NCBI GenBank assembly: GCA_963678705.1
Contig: OY783216.1
Span: 13,931,818-13,995,817, forward strand
Source: Panorpa germanica
Taxonomy: Eukaryota; Arthropoda; Insecta; Mecoptera; Panorpidae
Reading direction: 5' to 3'
DNA: 64,000 nucleotides
Part shown: positions 1 to 11,935 of the stretch, piece after piece
Layout of the letters: the number at the start of each line of letters is the position of its first letter
Numbering within the stretch: the stretch's first letter is position 1
Program-made: the position numbers and the translations under genes
The notes under the pieces: model-generated
The model's database searches: none
Seen by the model: only the letters and a program-made list of their open reading frames with translations
Told to the model about the DNA's origin: nothing

Positions 1-2409
1 AGTAAAATAGTATCACATCAACAATTTTAATAATAAATATAACAGTAAAATCATAACAAGATTAAATATATTTATTATAAGTATCTAGAGCGAACGCTGT
101 TTTCCGTTAGAAAATATTGCCTATTCCATAATCTTCAAGTAATGATCGTTTTGGTAATTTTAAAATCTAATAATAATTTGTTTTTTTTAAATAATATATC
201 TTACATTATCCCAATTATATGTCCATAGCACAACAATTAATTTAAATATAAAATTGGGCATATTTAACATGTAGCAGGTCTACAAAGTAAAAAAAGAGTA
301 TCGTTTTACGTATATCTAGATAACGGTTCAACAAATATGGTGTAAAGGAATAAATTAGGTAAGTCTTGGGTGTTTTTTTATTCTTTCCGCGGTTAGCATG
401 AAAAACACGAGTATATAGGTTTAACGTTGATATTTCTATCAGAACTTGGCAATACTGAGTCTTGTTTTGCGGCAAATGCATTATAGATTTTTATGTTGTC
501 TAAAATGAATTCTTAAACACTTTTCTTCTATTCTTTTCGTCTAATTCTTTTCTTAGTCTAATTCTAAGTTGTTGTCATTTTATCTTGTGCATTTGCATAT
601 ATTTAGCGTCCATAGGGTGATGTGGCTGAGTGCATAACCCGCAATAAGCACTGACCTAATACTCTAACAGTACTTTGTATTTATAGATAATCGTGTGAAA
701 CCTACGCTAACTGGATCATTCTTTGGTTTTTAATTTAGAGTCCAACCTGTGGCGCTCTCGATTCGTGCTGTTATGCTTTGTTCGCAAACATTTAAATATA
801 ATTTAATATGATAGAAGTGCGCACCCAAACAAAAGCCCGTGGTCTGCATTTTGCTTTTCAAATCGTTCCATCCGACTCTTTTGTAAAGAACTACTACATA
901 AAATTCAATGAAAAATGCAATATGTTTAATCCACAAAAGCAAAGCACTTACACTACTAACAATGCTTTCATTTAAAGCATGTCGCTTGTTTCTTTAACAT
1001 AAAATTATATTAATTTTATTTATTTTTTTTTTTTATTTGGCGTTTTTGCTGCTATAGTGAAGTACGAGTGTTATTCGATAAGTCGCTGATTTGAAAAACT
1101 TCTTTTCAGCAATTCAATGTTAGATGGTAGAAAAGGATTAAAAGTAACTAAAGCTGGATAATCGTTAATGTAGAAGTAATTCAAAGCCTAATTTCACTAA
1201 TTTTGTAAACATTAGTTGTTGCATTAGTAATAATAATTTTATTTATTTTTTAAATCCGGCGGTATTATTAAATACTACAGTGTTGCTCAAACAGTATTTC
1301 TCAAAACTTTGATTAAGTTTAATCTGTATATATAAAAGCTTGTACAGTATTAAGTATACACTTCTCCTTCGAAAAAGAATGCTTTTCTAAATGGTATACG
1401 TTTGTATTTAATAACCGATTATACCGTTACCTATGATTGTTTAGTAGAAGTACCTAAGACATTTTTTTTTTGGTTAGCATCTATCAATGAGTAAACGAAA
1501 ACTACTTGTGTATTTCTTTTATATACTCTGTCTTATATTGTATATTATGTCTCTCTTTCTTCATTGTGTTCATATGGGGTTGATTTTTATGTATGTCTCC
1601 CCGTTTACTGTACTATGAACTTTCGCATTTCACCTTTTTCTTTCCCTTTCTTGTCTCGTCCATTATCTCAGATTCTCAAGAGCTTCTCTTTCTTTCCATG
1701 TTTGGTTTTGTGTCGTGAAAACTTTACCATACCGCTTCTCCCTATCCTATTTTTCATAAGCATCTCGGTCTCTTTAGTTCTCACAAATCTATTTCTACTA
1801 TCAATATTTCTGTCACTGTCTGGCACACTGATACAAGTTGGGTGTTCCTTAAGGAAGTGTCCTGGGATCAGTTTTCTACCTAATAATTACTGCCGATCTT
1901 CCTATTTAATATAGCATTTGTAATATAGAAAACAAACTGCTTAAACCAATCGTTAACCTTCCACGATATGTACAAAACTGGCTTATACACTTAAAACTTT
2001 GTATACCTTACGTAAAAGACGAAATTAAAGTCAATATCTACGAAGATTACGAAATCATCTAAATGAATTAGCTGTAAAATTCTACCACCACAAACCAATA
2101 AGGAGGCTGTAACGCAAAAAATCAAAGCACTTATCAACATCAGCATAAAGGTTATTTGCTTAGTTAAAAAATATTCGTATAAATAAAATAAGTTTAATTA
2201 AAGCGTTCGTCATCAGTGAATGGATGACAAGCTTACTTTCATGTATCATGGACAGATTGCAAATTATGAATGCAAATTGAAAAAAATGTTATTTATTCTT
2301 ATTTATTAGTTAGTTTAATTATAACCGTTAACAACTTAGACAAAAATTAAGAAAAAAGATATTATAAACTACAAAAGAAATACGTCGCTAAAGTTATCGA
2401 AAAGTTCCA
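1..2409. other. AT-rich non-coding stretch
   Basis: No gene is recognised here. The sequence is AT-rich with homopolymer runs such as the T-run near 1017-1035. The only stretch that looks formerly coding is the basic minus-strand frame at 1605-1886, listed separately. The short open frames elsewhere have no recognisable domain and look accidental. Confidence 0.6.
1605..1886 (-). pseudogene. Unrecognised basic minus-strand reading frame with one stop
   Basis: The minus strand is open for about 94 codons, broken by one TGA at 1668-1670 and ended by TAA at 1605-1607. The translation is rich in Lys and Arg and has protein-like composition, including the short strings HPTCISVPDSD and RNRIGRSGMVKFSR. 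The complementary plus-strand frame is also open (1564-1914) but reads as a hydrophobic Ser/Phe/Leu-rich shadow, as expected opposite a charged protein. I do not recognise the family. It may be an old exon or a transposon gene fragment. Confidence 0.3.
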
Positions 2410-3582
2410 GCGAAAAGTTAAAAAATGAGCAGAACTAGTGGTTTCCAACTGACATTCGCGCAAAAGACTATACACTTGTTGTATTTAATATTTGCAAGTG
2501 TATTTAAATAAATAGTTAACAATGCGTACGCAAAAAATTAAAAAAACATAAATAATAATAATAATATGGTATAAATACCATGTATTTAAATCGGTCAAAA
2601 AGGGTTTATAGCACACATGACAAATGTTAATTTTCTCCGAAATGAATTAAAATAGACGGAATAAATTATTGCACAAGGTTTAGTAACATTATAACTAATT
2701 AAATAAAAACAAATTTAATGATCTTCAGTATATTAGTTAAGAAACTACAGACATCAGAATTTCCCAAATCGAAAATCCATTGCTAGCATATGAATAGAGT
2801 TTGTAGTAACCTTAGAAAATGTCCATTTTCTCCGTAAACAAAAAAAATATAAGAAATAAATTACTGCACGGAGTTTAGTAACATAATAACTAATTAAATA
2901 AATACAAATTTAATGATCTTAAGTATATTCATTAAAAAATTACAGACATAAGAATTTACCTAACACAAATTCATTGCTCGCATATAAATAGGGTTTGTAG
3001 CAACCTTAAAAAATGTCCATTTTCTCCGTAAACAAAAAAATTAGACGAAATAAATTATTGCACGGAGTTTAGCAACAATGTAACTATTTAAATAAATACA
3101 AATTTGAAGACCCTAAGTATAATCAGTTATAATGTCACTAAACTTCGTGCAATAATTTATTCCGTTTATTTTTTTTTTACGTAAAAAATGGACTTTTTTA
3201 AGGTTACTACACACCCTATTCCTATGCAAGCAATGAATTTGTGTTGGGCAAATTCTGAAGTCTCTAGTTTTTTAATTATTATACTTAGGGTCATTAAATT
3301 TGTATTTTTTTAATGACTTATAATGTTACTAAGCACTGTGCAATAATTTATTTCGTCTATTTGGTAAATTCTAATATCTGTAGTTTTTAAATAGTATGCT
3401 TAAAGTAATTAAATTTGTATTTATTTAATTAGTTATAATTCTACTAAAGTCTGTGCAATAATTTATTCCATCTATTTTAATTCTTTTCGGAAAAAATCAA
3501 CATTTGCCATGTGTGATATAAACCCTTTTTGTCCGATTCAAATATATGGTATTTATACCATATTATTATTATTAATTATGTT
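2410..3582. repeat. Foldback inverted-repeat element, left arm and core
   Basis: The block starting AGCGAAAAGTTAAAAAATG at 2410 is repeated as its reverse complement, with few changes, at 25688-25828. The sequence from about 2545 to 3120 is likewise mirrored by 3130-3582: the palindromic string TATGGTATAAATACCATA lies near both outer edges, and GAATAAATTATTGCAC recurs in one orientation left of about 3125 and in the opposite orientation right of it. Each arm contains imperfect direct repeats of about 185 bp. With BEL-A removed the element is about 1.3 kb and almost entirely self-complementary. I see no coding capacity and no clear TSD at the outer edges. This is a foldback/MITE-type non-autonomous element. 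Confidence 0.75.
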
Positions 3583-4112
3583 TGTAGAAACAAAATATCG
3601 TGATTCTCGATGTAACTCAAAATCACAACGTTAAGCGTTGTCTTGATTGTTTCTTGTCGATTAAAACAGGAAAAACCAAGTGTTTATGCAAATTTGATGT
3701 TAGTAATTTAAATTTGGTAGTGGATTGTTTTATTTAGTAAGAATTCACAGAGAAACACACTATTTAATAACTAAATAAATTTATTTGAATTAAGTAGAAG
3801 AAGCATGTGTACAAATAACAATGTATATAATTTGTTGTTAATTTAGACTGTAAAATGTAGAGAAATAACCTGTTGCGTCGACGGTCGAAAGAAAAATAAA
3901 AGATTTTAATGGCGACCATAATGCAGGCGTCACTTACGTGTCAGTAGGCAACAAGTTTCGTTGTCTACCTACAGTGCATTACGCAATGCATTATGTTTAC
4001 TTTTGTAACGTCTATAGCTACGGACTAAATTGCTTTAGTTAGATAACTAGATGGCGGTTGATTATCATTTAATATTTAAACCTTAAACCATAATTAAAGA
4101 AATTCGCAAACA
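3583..4112 (-). repeat. BEL-A 3' LTR (left copy)
   Basis: This 530-bp LTR runs TG...CA and matches the split right LTR over its whole length, including the shared stretch ATGGCGGTTGATTATCATTT. It is the 3' LTR because the element reads on the minus strand. Confidence 0.9.
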
Positions 4113-4189
4113 TCTTGGCCGCTATGAAACGGTTCCTATTAATTACAATAATTAGGTTTCACATTATGTAAGATGCGAATTATTCGAAT

Positions 4190-7100
4190 ACTGGGGATTG
4201 AAGGTGGCAAATTTTTTGAATAGCTTTTTGGTGGGTTCCTCCTGGAGTCTTGATAGAAACTACTAGTACGGTTTCATCCTTTCCAGAGTTCAATTGTAGT
4301 ACTCTGCCTGCGGTCCATTTGTGCGTGGGGTAGTATTCATCTTTTAAAACTACCAAATCAACAAGCTGTGGAACTCGTGGTTGTCCGTGCTGCCATTTGG
4401 TACTTTGTTGGAGTGTGTTCAGATATTCCTTGTGCCAGCGTTTTTAAAATATCATCCTCATCTGTTAAATAATATTGAAAGCAGTTATTATGGTTTTAAC
4501 AGGTGTGTCCTTGGCAGTTCCCAAAAAGGGGACTGGAGGTCAACCAATGAGAAAATGTCCAGGACAGAGAAAATATAGGTCATTAGTTTTAGTAGAAAGG
4601 GCAGTGAGAGGTCTTGAATTTTATATTGATTCTGTTTGAGTCAATACAGTATATAAATCCTCAAAAGTTAAATTCGAATTGTACATCACACGTCGAAGGT
4701 GATGTTTGACCGATGTGGTGATCGTGGAGGTACGATCGACCCCCATGATGTGGTGATCGTGGAGGTACAAATTTCCAAGCAATTCCGCAAAATTCTACAG
4801 TAGTAGATACATTATTTTAGAATGAAGTATCTGATAATAGTTGACCTAGGTCTCTCAGATAATTTTTAGCACCTACAAAATGTGATCCATTGTCAAAAAT
4901 TACTTGTGCAGGTGTACCTCTACGTGCGATAAATCGTTCAAATGATAACAGGAATGCTTGCGCAGTAAGATCTGTTACCAATTCCAGATGTACAGCTTTA
5001 GTAGTAAAACAAACAATTAATGCTATGTATGATTTTAAAAAATTAGAATTTCTACCGTATCTATTTTTGATTATTACTGGACCTGCGTAATTAATACTTG
5101 CCGTGCTAAACGGGTAAACTGCTGTTATGCGTGCAACTGTCAAGTCACCTAATGGTGCATAATAAGAAGTGGGTTTGTGTTTACAATATACAAATTATGC
5201 TTTCTTTGATGATTTGCTTAGCAAGTGTGTGCCCTGAGATAGGCTAATACTTTTCTCTTATAAAATATGATAGTCCCTGCGGACCTGGGTGTAAACATTC
5301 TAAATGCTTTGCCTTTATAATCAATTTTGTGATGGCGTGTGCCTTGGGTAAAAGAATCGGGTGTTTAAAATCATATGCAATGTCTGATTGTTTAATTCTT
5401 CCACCCACTCTAATTAAATAAAGTATGTTAACAAAAGGTTGTAATAAATGCAAATTACTACTGTTACTGACTGATTGTCCTTTGTGCAACAATGTCAGTT
5501 CTTTGCAGAATCCTTGTTCCTGTGCTACACGAATTAATTTGTTAGTAGCTGTTTCAAATTCAACAGAAGTTATAACACCTGTACTTCTGTTGCCTCGCAG
5601 TGCGCGAGCATTATCTATAAACCGTGAACAATAGGCTGCGATTCGAACGAGCCTATTTAGATTTGAATATCTTGCAAACATGTCATGTATCGTCTTGGTA
5701 TGTGCGTTAATAATTACCAAAGGTTTGACTTCAGGTAGATCTAATATATCTAATTCGTTTGGGATTGGCTAGAGTGTCGGTGTTAATTGCAACCAACCTA
5801 GACCGTTCCACCATAAGGAAGCAATTCTTAATTTATTAGCATCTAAACCGCGGGATATAAGATCGGATGGGTTTTGATTCGTTGATATGTGGGACCAACA
5901 ATCTGCATTGGTGTTATTAGCTAAAAACAAATGTTTTTAGCTGATTAGATAGAGAATTAATCCATGCCAACACAATTGTTGAATCTGCCCGCAATATTTT
6001 TCTCGTGACGGTTAGATTAAGGGATGTCTTAACCTGTTTTATTAGGTCTGTCAAAATACTAGCATTACACAGTTCAAGTCGTGGAACTGTAAGTGCCTTT
6101 AAGGGTGCTATTATATATTTTGCACATAATAGTTTAACCTTGGCGTCACTATTCGCGTTAGTGCTTTTTACATAAATACATGTTTCGTATGCTTGTAATA
6201 AAACCATGTAGTTCTATAGATATAGGATCTATGCATAATACATATCTTGGAATGGTAAATTCCTTTAAATCTTGTATCTGTGTACTAAAATAGAACCAAG
6301 ATGTTTTAATTTCATCAGGAACTTGTGTGTCTCAATCTATATGTAGTTGCCATAGTTTTTGCAACCAAATTTTTGCAAGAATTACTACTGGATCTAGCAA
6401 ACCTAGTGGATCGATGATTTGAGCTATATACGACAGCAAAATTCTTTTTGTAACTTTATTTACGAGTTTTATTGGTGAGACATTGTGTTTTAACGAATCT
6501 GTATTAAGTAACCATTGTATCCCTAATGTTTTACTTTGCTCTGAAACCAAATGGACCGCGCGTTCTGTATTTGGTAATTCTAAACATGTTCTAGCTAGAA
6601 AAACAGGATGGTTAGACACCCATTTTCTTAATTTAAAACAACCCTTGGATAAAATCAAGTCAATGTCCTTACATAGTTCAATTAACGAATCTACTGATGA
6701 TGCTCCAGTAAGCAGATCATCAACATAATAATCTTTCTTTGTTTTGATGCGCTATATGGCATAAAGTTCTAACAGCTAAATACGGCGCTGATGTAGTTCC
6801 ATATGTTACTGTATTCAACGTATATGATTATATTGGTACGTCAGGAGACGGTCTCCAAAGTACCTTTTGTAAATTTCGTTGTGCTGGCTCGACCAGCACC
6901 TGTCTATACATCATTGCGATGTCTGATGTAGCCACATATCTATGTGTCCTGAACCTAAGTAAGATTGACAGAAGACTTGACTGTATCGTGGGCCCTACAG
7001 ATTGAATATTATTGAGAGAGACTCCAGACGTCGTTGTCATAGAGCCGTCAAACACTACTCTCAATTTTGTTGTCGTACTCGAAAGTTTGAGTACACCATG

Positions 7101-8101
7101 ATGTGGTAAATAATAGCTGTTCGTATTATTGTCATCTGAATGAACTCTAGACATATGTCCTAGACGTTCATAGTTGCTCATAAATTCAGTGTATTGTTGC
7201 ATTAGGCTTGAGTTTTTTGCTAATCGTTTCTCAAGTGCTTATAATCGTTTCAACGCGTAAGCCTTTGAGTCGCCCAGCCGATCTGGGGACTGCTTCAGCG
7301 GAAATCGAACTGTAAATCTACATGTGTTGTCTTGCCTAACATGTTTCAGAAATTTCTTTTTGAAAGTTTTTTCTTCTAATGATAGTGCTTTAACTAATGG
7401 TGATTCTTCTATTTTTCAAAATGTCTGAAGTTGACTTTGAAGCAACCGTGTTGATGTATGTAAACAAGTAGTATAACGTTCAATATTTAATACACAATGC
7501 CCTGTTACAATCCATCCAAGCTGTGACTGATGCAATGACTGATTACTGTTTCCTAACCTGATTTCATGGGTTCCTAGTATTCCCTAAAATAATTCTGCAC
7601 ATAGCAGTATCTCAATGTCATTTGGAATAATGAATGTGGGATCAGCTAAATGTATATATTATTAAGAATTTTTAAATTGTTCGCATCAATAATAGCGTTC
7701 GGCAACGGCTCGGTTATTTATGGAATAACTACACAATTTATGTTCGAATTGAATACTATAACTTTTGAATTTAGTTTTAGATTAACAGCGTCGTGTATAG
7801 CGGTCGCTTTTTTATTAATTCCCCTAATTGAATAATGGACCGTGTTTGCCTTTTAATTCCAATTTGTTAATAAACCTAGTAGTTATAAAATTACTTTGAC
7901 TTCCCGAATCCAATAAAGCCCGAGCGAATATGTTGGTTGCTATGCAAATCAGTCACGCTAACTAATGCGGTAGACAAAATGGCTTTTAATGATCTACCAT
8001 TATTTGAAAGTGCGACAACCGGTTCTATTGCTACCTGATCTGAAGAAATATTAGCACTGGGGTGCAAAATAGTATAATGCTTTTTATGACAAATTTTACA
8101 A
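4190..8101 (-). pseudogene. pol: BEL-A pol (protease-RT-RNase H-integrase), decayed
   Basis: Minus-strand fragments line up from right to left with the domain order of BEL/Pao pol. A third zinc-knuckle-like CKICHKKHYTILH and the start of the protease region lie at 7891-8101. RT N-terminal motifs, including YYLPHHGVLK and LRVVFDGS, lie at 6828-7202. The RT active site YVDD is at about 6715-6729, and the RT thumb is at 6332-6658. An RNase H piece is at 5917-6207, the integrase N-terminal region at 5244-5720, the integrase core with DNGSHFVGA at 4817-5143, and the integrase C-terminal domain at 4190-4370. Frames change repeatedly. Just before the expected catalytic Glu of integrase, a 22-bp block (4712-4733 and 4747-4768) is repeated 35 bp apart and disrupts the frame. 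It cannot make a working polyprotein. The family assignment is firm because BEL-B encodes the same domains intact. Confidence 0.88.
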
Positions 8102-8103
8102 CC

Positions 8104-8453
8104 CATACAGGATTAAACCATCGGCCCAGTCTTGGTACAGGCCTGGTTCAGTACTGTAAAGATCTGGGCCAAGTATGCACACCAGTCTTGGCCCAGCTTT
8201 GTGAATAGCCTGGAATGATAACATCGTGCCAGGCTTGGTTGTCAAGATTGGGCCAAGCTAGATCGTCAAGGCTGGCCCCATACAGGATCAAACCATCGGC
8301 CCAGTCTTGGTACAGGCCTGGTTCAGTACTGTAAAGATCTGGGCCAAGTATGCACACTAGTCTTGGCCCAGCTTTGGGAATAGCCTGGAATGATAACATC
8401 GTGCCAGGCTTGGTTGTCAAGATTGGGCCAAGCTAGATCGTCAAGGCTAGGCC
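8104..8453. repeat. 175-bp tandem duplication in the left subterminal region
   Basis: Two nearly identical 175-bp units begin CATACAGGAT at 8104 and 8279. Each holds six to eight inverted copies of a GGCCCA/TGGGCC core, such as CTTGGCCCAG and CTGGGCCAAG. The plus-strand and minus-strand frames across it are open only because of this repeat and should not be called genes. Confidence 0.85.
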
Positions 8454-9100
8454 AAGCTTGATCACCAATACTGGGCCAGATTTGTTTACCAGTTTTGGAT
8501 TAAAAAAATTTAATAAAAGCGTAAGCTAATTATAATTAGCGCATGCTTTAAGACACAAATAATTACATCCATATACTTAAATTAAATTAATTTAATTATT
8601 TAAATTATGAGATAACATTCATATGACATTAATTTTCAAAACATACTAAGATTTATATTTTAGTCGACATCTTTGTTTATAATAATATACCCAACATCAC
8701 AAATATCATTATTAATTGTACTGATAAGAACATAAGAAGATAAGAATATATTGATAAGAACTAACAAGATCAAAATATATTTTTAATGTAATGCTTATTT
8801 ATTATAATAGATGTGATTAGTAATATTTAATTAGCAAATATTACTGTATCTAATAAAAAAGCAGGTACACTGATACTTGCTTTTCAATTAGCACTTTGTT
8901 ATAGATATATATCACAAATATTATTACTGATCGTAATGATAAGAACTTAAAAACTAACAAGATCAAAATATATTTTTTAACGTTATGCATAGTTAGAATA
9001 ATAGATGTAATTATTAATATTTAATTAATAAATATTACTATATCTAATAACAAGGCCGGAACACTGAGATTTACTTCTCAATCAACGCTTTTTTCCCATA

Positions 9101-9840
9101 CTATAAGGTAAAAGGCCCAGTTTCTGATAGTATATCATTTTGTAGGACATCTTTTCCTCGCTGTGCTCGTCCACCGTCCCTGTCGCCTGCACCAGATAAA
9201 AATTTACTGACGATAGTCAATATTTTTATTTTATCCTTTGCATCATGATATTTTGCCTGGATAAATTCTGAAAAAAATGAAATCGCAATCAGTAAATCAC
9301 AATTACTTTTCAACCCGAATGTTGCAACTTACCTTCCATCAGTTTGTACGACTTAGTTTGATTGAAAGCTATTTTACCAACTCCTTTCATTATTCTTCCA
9401 CATCCACTGTACTCTAATTGCACATTTTTTTTCAGCAGCTTTGTCATTATCGCTGAAATATCATCTTCATATTTCGTGTGTCCAGCAGCTACCATCTTGA
9501 ATATCTCTTTCTACAAATATACGTGTATAATTAATTAACAAGTTATCAAGAATCAATAACTAATGATGAATAGTAACCGTAATGCGTACCACGGCATCTT
9601 GTGTGTCTTCTTTTGTATTAAGATCCTCTTCAAACTTGAGAAAACCTTTAAACGGTAAATCTTTACCTATTTCTTTCGAAGCTTGAGTTTTCTCTGGTAA
9701 TTCCGCTTTGTATTCTACAGCTCGCAAAATCTTGTCGTACCTGTTCGATACCGTTAATAAAAGGCTTCGTTTCATTTTATCACATTCTCTTACCACGCAT
9801 TTTTCAAGGAATTTTGCGAGACCATCATAGTCGGTTATCC
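9101..9840 (-). CDS. DUF4806-like protein, three exons, transposon cargo
   Basis: Three minus-strand exons have canonical splice signals. The first runs 9840 to 9590 (acceptor TTTGTAG, donor GTACGC). The second runs 9510 to 9333 (acceptor TTTGTAG, donor GTAAGT). The third runs 9267 to 9101 (acceptor TTTTTTCAG, ending at TAG). The joined frame has no internal stop. The first exon includes LPFKGFLKFEEDLN and the second includes LEYSGCGRIMKGVGKIAFN; this layout of a short acidic helix followed by a Gly-rich 'SG.G...G...F' segment is what I associate with DUF4806 proteins of insect transposons. A further upstream exon probably lies within 9862-10068. The function of DUF4806 is unknown to me. Intact splice sites inside a broken retrotransposon suggest a younger insertion. 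Confidence 0.5.
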
Positions 9841-10194
9841 CTACAAATTGTACGATAACTATAATAGTTTTTCATTGCTATCACTGGAATCAAAATATTT
9901 ATTATTACACATTGATGAACCACCTGGTTTTGCAATGTTATTAAAAACACTGTTTTTATTCACATCACTATTAATAGTTTGATCACTAACATTTGGTTGA
10001 GTAATGTTTGAGTTGGTTAGTTTATTTGAAACTTTGCTTGTTTTGTGTAACGCGCGCCACTTTTTCAATCGAAAATACGAGTCAGACGTAGTTATAATAT
10101 TAATAATAAAACATTTAAATCATACGTAATATATTAAATGACTAATATTAAATGTACGATAACAAATAAATAGAGAACATTTGACTGCTTCCAC

Positions 10195-10290
10195 ATAGAC
10201 ACTTGTATATAATATATATAATATATTAATTAATAAATAATATATATAATATATTAATTATATTAATTATTTTATAATATTTAATATTAT
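10195..10290. repeat. TA-rich low-complexity tract
   Basis: Runs of TATATAATATATTAATTA-type sequence repeat for about 95 bp inside the DNA transposon. No gene or regulatory signal is visible. Confidence 0.7.
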
Positions 10291-10928
10291 TTTGTTAATG
10301 CTAAGATGCTTAAGCGCGTGTTGACTGCTTGACGATTGAATTAATAATGTCTGTTTTTAGTCCGAACGTAATGTCGGCATAGCAGATGGTCATAACACAA
10401 AAGGCAGTTAGCCTTGAACCAGGTTTGCGGATGAGCTACAAAGCAAACCGCCTATGTGTGTCACAGATGTCTGTAGTCGTGTATTAGGGGGTGTATTGGA
10501 GTTCTTTAGCACTTATATAATTTATCATGAGAGCACACTTTAACTTTAATTTTTATCGATACACTACTGGTATTAAAGGGACTTTAGCATTTATTATATA
10601 TCTGAGTTCTGGTGGGCGTGAATTTAAATTTAGTTCTATCGTATTGGTATCGGTATCGGTGTCCAGGATTCACTGACCGATTCTGGTTCAAAGCTGGGTC
10701 ACCGTAGTATAGCCAGAGCTTAGATTTTCAGTGTTGGCCCATAGTTGGGTGAGTTAAGAAATGGCCAAGACTTGATTTCTCAGTCGTGGCCCAAGATAGG
10801 GTGAACATAGGATTGTCCAAGCCTGAATTGTCCAAATTTGGACCAATCTTGGCGCGCCGAAGTCTGGTTTCCCGTGACTGGGCCACGCTTGGCCCCGTTG
10901 TCGAACTACGGGGACTCCTGTATGGGAA

Positions 10929-11935
10929 GTACCCTTTTTGCATTCCTTTATCCAGTGAGATGATGACAAACAATTATGACATAATTTCTTGTGTTTAATT
11001 TAAGCCCAACGTTTATCACGAGTCATATTTAAATAAACACTACACTGAAAGGGTTTATGGTTAGTATTGTTACAAAAAGCACATAATGGCGACTCTATAG
11101 CTGAGAATGAACGTGACTCTTTTCGTATTATCGAACGTGAAGTAGTTCGAGAATTGTTTAGTTCTAGTAGTTCAGCCCTTTGTGTTATAAAATTTAAAAA
11201 TTGATCCGTTGTTGGTATATAATCTGACCCAAAGCATTTTTAATCCCAATCATCACGCAGATTACTATCTAGTTTTTGTGTCATGTGGCTTTTCATGTTT
11301 TCTACCAGGGCCCAAAGCCTTACTGCTGAATTACCGGGCACAGCTGATAAATTAACTAAAGGCTTAATGTGATGGTTTGCTGCTATTCGTTTATTTTTAA
11401 ATCGTTTAGAAACTAGTTCCCACGCTTCTTAAATAACTATCTGCAGTTATTACAATAGAATCTATGACATGTAATGCCATAGACGATAATGATGATTTTA
11501 AATAGTAGAACTTATGGATATTATCAATACAGTCATTTTTGTGTATCATTGAGATATATAGATCTCTGAAACGCGGCCATTCAGATATATCACAATTAAA
11601 TGTTAGTAATTTCAATTTTGGTAAATGAGAATTATTAACAAAAGAATAATTTCCCGATTTAATAGATAACTGCTCTAAATCGTTAAGACTTGAAGAACTC
11701 TTTTTTGCTAAGAATCGTTTTTCTATGCTAACAGCATTGGACGATTTTTCTTCAAAATCATCCCAAATTAATTTTGAAGTTAGTTACTGTAGGTAATCTT
11801 TTTAATTTCGTTTGAATTTTAAAGAAATCATTTTCTGATATATTGTCTTCATCTAATTTACTTAAATAACTTAAAAATGACTCTATTGATCTTACCATCA
11901 ATTTTTGTTCTAATAATGGAGGTGAATTATCCATT
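10929..11935 (-). pseudogene. gag: BEL-A gag, decayed and split by the DNA transposon
   Basis: A minus-strand start at about 11935 (MDNSPPLLEQ) leads into a BEL/Pao-type gag. The piece at 11406-11615 contains ISEWPRFRDLYISMIH, matching the core of the gag-like DUF1759 domain and comparable to NIEHWDEFKATFESLVHN in BEL-B. At the left end a zinc knuckle, CHNCLSSHWIKEC, stops exactly where the DNA transposon begins; the next knuckle continues on its other side at 8101. Several frameshifts and stops interrupt the frame between 11,700 and 11,000. Confidence 0.8.

Larger units (their letters stand above)
8102..10926 (-). mobile_element. Non-autonomous DNA transposon (CMC-like?) with a DUF4806-like gene
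   Basis: Terminal inverted repeats CCCATACAGGA (8102-8112) and TCCTGTATGGG (10916-10926) are flanked by AA on both sides (8100-8101 and 10927-10928). Removing the element and one AA restores the BEL-A gag reading frame between two zinc knuckles, which fixes the ends to the base. Both subterminal zones are full of short motifs related to TTGGCCCAG and CTGGGCCAA, in both orientations, like the subterminal repeats of CACTA/EnSpm-type elements. The interior carries a spliced minus-strand gene (9101-9840 and probably upstream) resembling DUF4806 proteins, but I see no transposase. The superfamily label is an inference from layout only. Confidence 0.75.

Noticed and set aside
8148..8420. 90-residue minus-strand frame with an internal protein repeat
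   Set aside because: It is generated by the 175-bp tandem duplication in a transposon subterminal region.
10728..10998. Three overlapping short frames on both strands
   Set aside because: They span the junction of the transposon end and the gag zinc knuckle; only the knuckle part is genuine coding sequence.
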